Below the pieces are notes generated by a model. It was not told where the DNA came from, ran no database searches, and was given only the letters and a program-made list of their open reading frames with translations. DNA of 26,736 bases from the NCBI GenBank assembly GCA_934572355.1, contig CAKTKV010000002.1, positions 1 to 26,736 of the forward strand. The letters are read 5' to 3'. Shown here in pieces: positions 21,850 to 26,736 of this stretch (position 1 is the first letter of the stretch; each line of letters opens with the position of its first letter). This DNA is from an uncultured Oscillospiraceae bacterium (GTDB taxonomy: Bacteria; Bacillota; Clostridia; Oscillospirales; Oscillospiraceae). The translations under genes were made by a program, and so were the position numbers.

Positions 21850-22989
21850 ATGGGCATGATCTACGCAGACAACGCCGCGACGACGCGCCTGTCCGAAACA
21901 GCGCTGGAGGCAATGCTGCCGTATCTCCGCGAGGAGTACGGCAATGCCTCGACGCTCTACAAGCTTGGGCGCGGCGCGCACAAGGCGATAGAGGACGCGC
22001 GAAGCGTGTTCGCCCGCGGGATAAACGCGATGCCGGCGGAGATATATTTCACCTCCGGCGGCTCCGAGAGCGACAACTGGGCGATAAAGGGCACGGCGCG
22101 CCGCCTCGCCGCACAGAGCAAGCGGCACATAGTGACAGATAATATTGAGCACCACGCTGTTTTGAACAGCGCAAAAGCCCTCGAAAAAGAGGGCTTTGAC
22201 GTCACGTATATAAAGGCTGACGCAAACGGCGTTGTCAATGCGGAGGATGTGAAAGCCGCACTGCGCCCGGACACGGCACTTGTCTCCGTGATGTTCGCAA
22301 ACAACGAGCTTGGCACGATACAGCCGGTGGCGGAAATAGGGCGCGTGTGCCGCGAGGCGGGTGTGCTCTTCCACTGCGACGCGGTACAGGCGGCGGGCAT
22401 ACTGCCCATCGACGTGAAAGCTATGGACATTGACCTGCTCTCCATGTCCGCGCACAAGTTCCACGGACCGAAGGGTATGGGAATACTGTACGCGCGGCGC
22501 GGGTGCGTGCCGCCGGTGTACATCGACGGCGGGGAGCAGGAGCGCGGACACCGCGCGGGGACGGAGAACGTCGCCGGTATCGCCGGCGCGGCGGCTGCTT
22601 TTGCGGAGGCTATGCACGAGCGCGAGGACAAGGCCTTGCGTCTTGCGTCGATGCGTGATAGGATAGAGGCGGAGCTATTGAAGATACCCGGCTCGCAGGT
22701 AAACGGCGGCAGCGTGCCGCGGCTTCCGGGGACGCTGAACATGTCCTTCGAGGGCATAGACGGGCAGTCGCTCATCTTCGCGCTCGACCTCAAGGGCGTC
22801 GCCGCGTCGAGCGGTTCGGCGTGCGCGTCCGGCTCCGTGAGCCCGAGCCATGTTCTCCTTGCGCTTGGGCTGCCGTACTCGCTTGCCCACGGCTCACTGC
22901 GGCTGAGCCTTGGGAAGTACAATACCGAGGACGAGATAGACGAAATAGTCCGCACCGTGACCGACGCGGTTGGTGAATTGAGGGGCTGA
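21850..22989 (+). CDS. NifS-type cysteine desulfurase, probable Moco sulfur donor
   Basis: A 379-residue PLP enzyme of the NifS/IscS class. K203 in [10 protein letters not shown] forms the Schiff base, H101/H102 (EHHAVLN) stack the cofactor and D177 (HCDAVQ) contacts it. C325 in the short SSGSACASG loop is the sulfur-carrying residue, as in class I enzymes. It removes sulfur (or selenium) from cysteine (or selenocysteine). There is no IscU or Fe-S scaffold gene here; instead it follows the XdhC gene by one base, so its job is likely to make the terminal sulfido ligand of the Mo cofactor. ATG codons at 21850 and 21856 are both possible, and no strong ribosome binding site is seen, so translation is probably coupled. 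Confidence 0.94.
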   Translation: MGMIYADNAATTRLSETALEAMLPYLREEYGNASTLYKLGRGAHKAIEDARSVFARGINAMPAEIYFTSGGSESDNWAIKGTARRLAAQSKRHIVTDNIEHHAVLNSAKALEKEGFDVTYIKADANGVVNAEDVKAALRPDTALVSVMFANNELGTIQPVAEIGRVCREAGVLFHCDAVQAAGILPIDVKAMDIDLLSMSAHKFHGPKGMGILYARRGCVPPVYIDGGEQERGHRAGTENVAGIAGAAAAFAEAMHEREDKALRLASMRDRIEAELLKIPGSQVNGGSVPRLPGTLNMSFEGIDGQSLIFALDLKGVAASSGSACASGSVSPSHVLLALGLPYSLAHGSLRLSLGKYNTEDEIDEIVRTVTDAVGELRG

Positions 22990-22994
22990 GACAC

Positions 22995-23477
22995 ATGCAG
23001 GATTTCACGCATTTCAACGATCAGGGCAGGGCAAAGATGGTCGACGTCGGCGATAAACCGGAGACCGTGCGCACAGCCGTTGCCGCGGGGCGCGTGACGG
23101 TCAACGAGAACACCTTTGCGCTCATCAAAAACGGCGGCATGAAAAAGGGCGACGTTCTGGCCGTGGCACAGGTCGCGGGCATAATGGCGGCAAAGCACAC
23201 GCCGGATATCATTCCGATGTGCCACCCCGTACTCATAGACGGCATAGACATTTCTCTCACGCTGGATGAGGCGCGCCTTTCCGTAGAGATAACCGCGTCG
23301 GCCTCCTGCGCAGGTCACACCGGTGTTGAGATGGAAGCGCTGACAGCCGTCAGCGCCGCCGCGCTCACGGTGTACGATATGTGCAAAGCCGTGCAGAAGG
23401 ACATTCTCATTTCCGACATTCACCTGCTGGAAAAGACCGGCGGCGTCCACGGCGACTATTCCTACGCTGGGAAGTAA
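22995..23477 (+). CDS. moaC: Cyclic pyranopterin monophosphate synthase MoaC
   Basis: A 160-residue enzyme that rearranges MoaA's product to cyclic pyranopterin monophosphate. The family core is complete: [36 protein letters not shown] and the conserved HLLEKTGG near the C-terminus. It starts five bases after the desulfurase stop and is the last gene of the run, before a strong terminator. It is separated from moaA by seven genes, which is unusual but still on one strand. Confidence 0.97.
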   Translation: MQDFTHFNDQGRAKMVDVGDKPETVRTAVAAGRVTVNENTFALIKNGGMKKGDVLAVAQVAGIMAAKHTPDIIPMCHPVLIDGIDISLTLDEARLSVEITASASCAGHTGVEMEALTAVSAAALTVYDMCKAVQKDILISDIHLLEKTGGVHGDYSYAGK

Positions 23478-23497
23478 AACACATTATAAATGAATTA

Positions 23498-23528
23498 AAA
23501 GCTGGCACTCAATGAGTGCCAGCTTTTA
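23498..23528. terminator. Bidirectional terminator between moaC and the TetR gene
   Basis: A 14-bp stem (AAAAGCTGGCACTC with its complement) closes on AAT and is flanked by A4 on one side and T4 on the other. It can therefore stop transcription from both converging genes. Confidence 0.9.
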
Positions 23529-23541
23529 AGTTTACTCAAAG

Positions 23542-24147
23542 TCACAGCGCGGCGCGCTGCTTGGGGGACATGCGGTACTGCGGCTTCACATGGTAGGCCA
23601 CCTCGGCGTACTGCCGTGCGCGCTCGCGCAGACAGAAGTTGCCGTTCTGGCTGCACCAGACATACAGCTCGTGGATTATCAGATCCGTCGCGATGTGCGA
23701 CAGCAGCTCCGGCGGCTCCTCGGTCTCGATGATGCCGGACTTTGCGCAGTTTTTTGCGAGCGTCGCAAACAGATCATCCAGCGCGTGGACGGCTTCGCGT
23801 ATGCCCTGCGGGGACTCAAACTGCATGATGAACAGCGTGCTCGTAAGCTTCGGTCCGAAGTCGAGCGCTATCGCGATGAACCGGTCAAACAGCTGCCAGA
23901 TGCGCTCAAAGTCGTTTTCCGCGTCCGCAAACTTCCGGAAGCTCTCCTCATCATTCTGCTGCGGCTTTGCGACGACGTAATCCAAAATGCTGCGCTTGCC
24001 CTTGAACAGGGTATAGAAAACCGAGCGCGAAACGTGCGCCGCTTCGCATATTTCATTGACGCTGACATTGTTGTAGCCCTCGGCTTTGAACAGCCCTATC
24101 GCGCATTTCGCAATGCTTTCCTTGAGCCGATGCGACGAATCCTGCAC
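23542..24147 (-). CDS. TetR-family transcriptional regulator
   Basis: A protein of about 201 residues. The N-terminal helix-turn-helix is typical of TetR (ALxLF-like GLFKAEGYNNVSVNEICEA, AHVSRSVFYTLFKGK). The rest is helical ligand-binding domain with FIMQFESP and LIIHELYVWC and no recognised specificity. It diverges from the flavoprotein gene at 24380, which it likely represses. Starts are GTG at 24147 or TTG at 24150 (minus strand). GGAAGGGG is eight bases from GTG and five from TTG, so I prefer GTG. There is no early in-frame ATG. Confidence 0.88.
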   Translation of the reverse strand: MQDSSHRLKESIAKCAIGLFKAEGYNNVSVNEICEAAHVSRSVFYTLFKGKRSILDYVVAKPQQNDEESFRKFADAENDFERIWQLFDRFIAIALDFGPKLTSTLFIMQFESPQGIREAVHALDDLFATLAKNCAKSGIIETEEPPELLSHIATDLIIHELYVWCSQNGNFCLRERARQYAEVAYHVKPQYRMSPKQRAAL

Positions 24148-24168
24148 CAAAAACGCCCCTTCCGTAAC

Positions 24169-24206
24169 GTCCTGATTTCGAGGACATTTTACGATATTTG
24201 TCCTCG
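24169..24206. promoter_or_regulatory. Clustered GTCCT/AGGAC half-sites in the divergent region
   Basis: CGAGGACA (24179-24186) is inverted at TGTCCTCG (24199-24206), 12 bases apart. A further GTCCT lies at 24169-24173, forming a second dyad with the AGGAC at 24181. They are 20-60 bases upstream of the TetR start. This is a likely operator, by position and symmetry only. Confidence 0.55.
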
Positions 24207-24279
24207 GAAGTCAACGCACCGATTAGATTGTTCTCAAATATTTTGCAGTTCTTTTGTGAGTTATTCCAAAACGGCTGTT

Positions 24280-24314
24280 AACTTATTGACTATTTTCAAC
24301 AAGTTAGGTACGCT
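24280..24314 (+). promoter_or_regulatory. Operator-like dyad over a -35 element for the flavoprotein gene
   Basis: AACTTATTGA (24280-24289) and TCAACAAGTT (24296-24305) form an inverted repeat with nine of ten matching positions and a six-base centre. It overlaps TTGACT (24286-24291), a good -35, with a poor -10 (TACGCT, 24309-24314) 17 bases on. Repressor binding here would block the promoter of the gene at 24380. Confidence 0.5.
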
Positions 24315-24379
24315 TAAATCCAGCTATAAAAATAACAAGCGCACCCCGTTTTTTATTCTATCAGGAGGCTTGAAAAGCT

Positions 24380-26736
24380 ATGACGAAGGACGAAAAAATC
24401 GCAAAGCTCGGCAAAGAGATAACCGACCGGGCGACCGTGCTGCTCGGCAAGGACAAGATCACCCCTGAGTCCCCGGAATATCTGGGCATCAACTCCGCGC
24501 TGAAGTACACCGCCTACAAGTACGACCAGAAGATGGCCGACGACATTCTTGACATCTGCCTTACGATGAAGAAGCGCGTGCCGCTGACCATCGAGCAGCT
24601 GGCGAAGAAAAACCCGCAGTTCGACAGAGAGTATCTTGAGAAGGCAATGCAGGCTGTCAGTGAGAGCGGCCTTGTCGAGTTCCACTGGGAAAACCTCGAC
24701 GGGAAGAACCCCAACCATGAAAAGCGCTGGGTGCTGGACATGTTCGTCCCCGGCAGCGCCGAGATCATGATGATAAACCCCGAGCAGTCCGACATGTACC
24801 CCGAGACGGCTGACTTCTTCGAGCGCATGGCTTATCTGCCGCTGGCCGGCATCACCGAAATGGTGCCTCCCGGAGGCGCAGGCATCGGCATGCACGTCAT
24901 CCCTGTTGAGAAGGCCATCCCCGCCGAGAGCAAGTCTCTGCCCATCGAGCACCTCAGCCACTGGCTCAAGAAATATGAGGGTCACATCGGCGTGTCCGTC
25001 TGCTCCTGCCGCAAGCAGCAGCGCATCCGCGGCGAAGGCTCCGGCGACGTTGAGGGCGAATGGTGCATCGGCGTCGGCGACTTTGCCGACTACTGCCGCG
25101 AGACCAACCACGGCCGCGACATCACCTATGAAGAGGCCATGGAGATACTCCAGAAGGCCGAGGACAAGGGCTATGTCCACCAGATAACCAACATTGACGG
25201 CGAGAACAAGATATTCGGTATCTGCAACTGTGCGGTCGGCGTGTGCAACGCGCTGCGTACCTCCCAGCTTTTCAATACGCCCAATCTTTCCGCCTCAGCC
25301 TACACCGCCGAGAGCGACCCCGAGAAGTGCGTCGCCTGCGGCAAGTGCGTCGAGACCTGCCCCGCGGGCGCCGTCCGCCTCGGACAGAAGCTCTGTACCA
25401 AGGAAGGCCCCATCCAGTATCCGCGCCACGAGCTGCCCGACGACACCAAGTGGGGCGAGGATCACTGGAACAAGAATTACAGAAACGAGAACGGCTCCAT
25501 CCAGACCTGGCCCACCGGCACCGCGCCCTGCAAGGTCGCCTGCCCCGCGCACATCGCTATTCAGGGCTACATCAAGATGGCTGCCGACGGCCGCTATGCG
25601 GACGCGCTCAAGCTCATAAAGAAGGACAATCCCTTCCCGGCCGTCTGCGGCAGCATCTGCCGCAAGTACTGCGAGGATGCATGCACCCGCGGCACTGTCG
25701 ATGAGCCGCTCGCAATAGACGAGATAAAGAAGTTCATCGCCGAGCAGGACATGAAGGCCGAGCACCGCTACGTGCCGCCCATGAACTCCTGCACCCACGA
25801 GAAGTTCGACCAGAAGATCGCGATAATCGGCGCAGGTCCCGCGGGCATGTCCTGCGCGTACTTCCTCGCCATCGAGGGCTACAGCCCTGTCGTGTTCGAA
25901 AAGGAAGCGGCACCCGGCGGTATGCTCATGAACGGCATTCCCTCCTTCCGTGTCGGCAAGGACATCGTAAAGTCCGAGATCGACGTCCTGCGTGAAATGG
26001 GCGTTGAGTTCCGCTGCGGCGTCGAGGTCGGCAAGGACGTCACCATCCAGCAGCTGCGCGAAGAGGGCTTCAAGGCCTTCTATGTTGCGGTCGGTCTCCA
26101 GAAGGCCGCGAAGCTCAACATCCCCGGCGAGGAGCTTACCGGTGTTCTGGGCGGTCTTGACTTCCTGCGCTCCGTCAACAGCGGCGCGACCAAGGAGCTC
26201 TCCGGCGACGTCGTCGTTATCGGCGGCGGCAACGCGGCCATCGACGTGGCACGCGCCGCAAAGCGTCTGACCGGCGGCAGCGTCAGCATGTACTGCCTCG
26301 AAAAGGACGAAGAAATGCCCACCGTTCCCGATGAGAAGAACGCAGGTCTCGCAGACGGCGTTGTCATCAATAACTCCTGGGCGCCCAAGGCCATCCTCGG
26401 CGAGAACGGCAAGGTCACCGGCATTGAGCTTATGCGCTGTGTCTCCGTGCGTGACGCGAGCGGCAAGTTCGCCCCCGTGTATGACGAGAATGAGACCATC
26501 ACCGTCTCCTGCTCCAATGTCCTTGTCGCGATCGGCCAGCGCTCCGAGTACGGCGCAGTCCTCGCAGGCACCGCCGCGGAGACTCCCGACGGCCGCCTCA
26601 TCGCGCACGACGGCGTGACCTTCCAGACCGCCGAGCCCGACGTGTTCGTCGGCGGCGACTGCGCGACCGGCCCGAAGTACACCATCGACGCCATCGCCAG
26701 CGGCCGTGAGGGTGCAGTGTCCATCCACCGCTACGT
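24380..26736 (+). CDS. Large GltD-like FAD/NAD(P) oxidoreductase with N-terminal Fe-S domains (3' end outside window)
   Basis: At least 785 residues, open to the right edge without a stop. Residues 1-200 are helical and resemble a DNA-binding-like fold. Residues 208-290 carry a cysteine-rich module: C208-x-C210 (CSCR), C229, C239 and C282-x-C284-x4-C289 (CNCAVGVC). A ferredoxin motif follows (C317, C320, C323, C327). From about 384 comes the GltD-type Fe-S region (CKVACP, then ICRKYCEDAC), an FAD loop GAGPAG (484-489) and an NAD(P) loop GGGNAAID (615-622). Related GltD-like proteins (NfnL, AegA) shuttle electrons between NAD(P)H and Fe-S carriers. E. coli AegA is tied to urate breakdown, so a link to the XDH-type enzyme is possible. 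AGGAGG precedes ATG by 11 bases. It diverges from tetR. Confidence 0.88.
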   Translation, partial: MTKDEKIAKLGKEITDRATVLLGKDKITPESPEYLGINSALKYTAYKYDQKMADDILDICLTMKKRVPLTIEQLAKKNPQFDREYLEKAMQAVSESGLVEFHWENLDGKNPNHEKRWVLDMFVPGSAEIMMINPEQSDMYPETADFFERMAYLPLAGITEMVPPGGAGIGMHVIPVEKAIPAESKSLPIEHLSHWLKKYEGHIGVSVCSCRKQQRIRGEGSGDVEGEWCIGVGDFADYCRETNHGRDITYEEAMEILQKAEDKGYVHQITNIDGENKIFGICNCAVGVCNALRTSQLFNTPNLSASAYTAESDPEKCVACGKCVETCPAGAVRLGQKLCTKEGPIQYPRHELPDDTKWGEDHWNKNYRNENGSIQTWPTGTAPCKVACPAHIAIQGYIKMAADGRYADALKLIKKDNPFPAVCGSICRKYCEDACTRGTVDEPLAIDEIKKFIAEQDMKAEHRYVPPMNSCTHEKFDQKIAIIGAGPAGMSCAYFLAIEGYSPVVFEKEAAPGGMLMNGIPSFRVGKDIVKSEIDVLREMGVEFRCGVEVGKDVTIQQLREEGFKAFYVAVGLQKAAKLNIPGEELTGVLGGLDFLRSVNSGATKELSGDVVVIGGGNAAIDVARAAKRLTGGSVSMYCLEKDEEMPTVPDEKNAGLADGVVINNSWAPKAILGENGKVTGIELMRCVSVRDASGKFAPVYDENETITVSCSNVLVAIGQRSEYGAVLAGTAAETPDGRLIAHDGVTFQTAEPDVFVGGDCATGPKYTIDAIASGREGAVSIHRY

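Noticed and set aside
25295..26728. Long minus-strand open frame opposite the large flavoprotein
   Set aside because: It is a shadow of the plus-strand gene, which has ferredoxin, FAD and NAD(P) motifs in one continuous frame.
1..26736. CRISPR array, insertion sequence or transposase
   Set aside because: No regularly spaced repeats, transposase-like frames or terminal inverted repeats were seen.

Overview
The window looks like the chromosome of an anaerobic, gut-type Clostridia member (Bacillota). The signs are AGGAGG-type ribosome binding sites, GC-rich codon choice with frequent ATA isoleucine codons, AT-rich promoters, and oxygen-sensitive iron-sulfur enzymes throughout. I cannot name a species. 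Nearly all genes lie on the + strand and nearly all serve one theme: building, importing molybdenum for, maturing and regulating a molybdenum hydroxylase of the xanthine dehydrogenase (XDH) family.

Left edge (1-1180): a degenerate 3' fragment of a tRNA-Met gene with its terminator looks like an integration scar. It is followed by a MobA-like nucleotidyltransferase fused to a ModE-type DNA-binding domain. Positions 1641-3854 hold two tandem YkvI-family membrane transporters. A new transcription unit starts near 3930. It begins with a 55-residue Cys-rich protein (4009-4176), then the three XDH subunits (FAD, 2Fe-2S, Mo; 4188-8078), then five genes (8110-11496) for a multi-subunit flavin/iron-sulfur dehydrogenase resembling HCN synthase, opine/hydroxyproline oxidase and archaeal proline dehydrogenase.

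A LysR regulator (11647-12561) leads a long, tightly packed gene run to 23477. In order it encodes a TylF-like methyltransferase, a MocA-like cytidylyltransferase, a histidine phosphatase-HD fusion, a molybdopterin-binding protein with a C-terminal Cys cluster, MoaA, a MOSC-MogA fusion, the molybdate transporter ModABC, an XdhC-family maturation factor, a NifS-type cysteine desulfurase and MoaC. A strong terminator closes the run. A TetR regulator (minus strand) then diverges, across an operator-rich gap, from a large GltD-like flavoprotein with several Fe-S motifs that runs off the right edge.

Working model: a small molecule is imported (perhaps by the YkvI proteins) and oxidised by the Mo hydroxylase and the flavin dehydrogenase. 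Electrons go to ferredoxin/NAD(P). The downstream genes supply molybdate, molybdopterin, the cytidylated cofactor and its terminal sulfido (possibly selenido) ligand. The substrate is not visible from sequence. MPT synthase (MoaD/MoaE) is not in the window.
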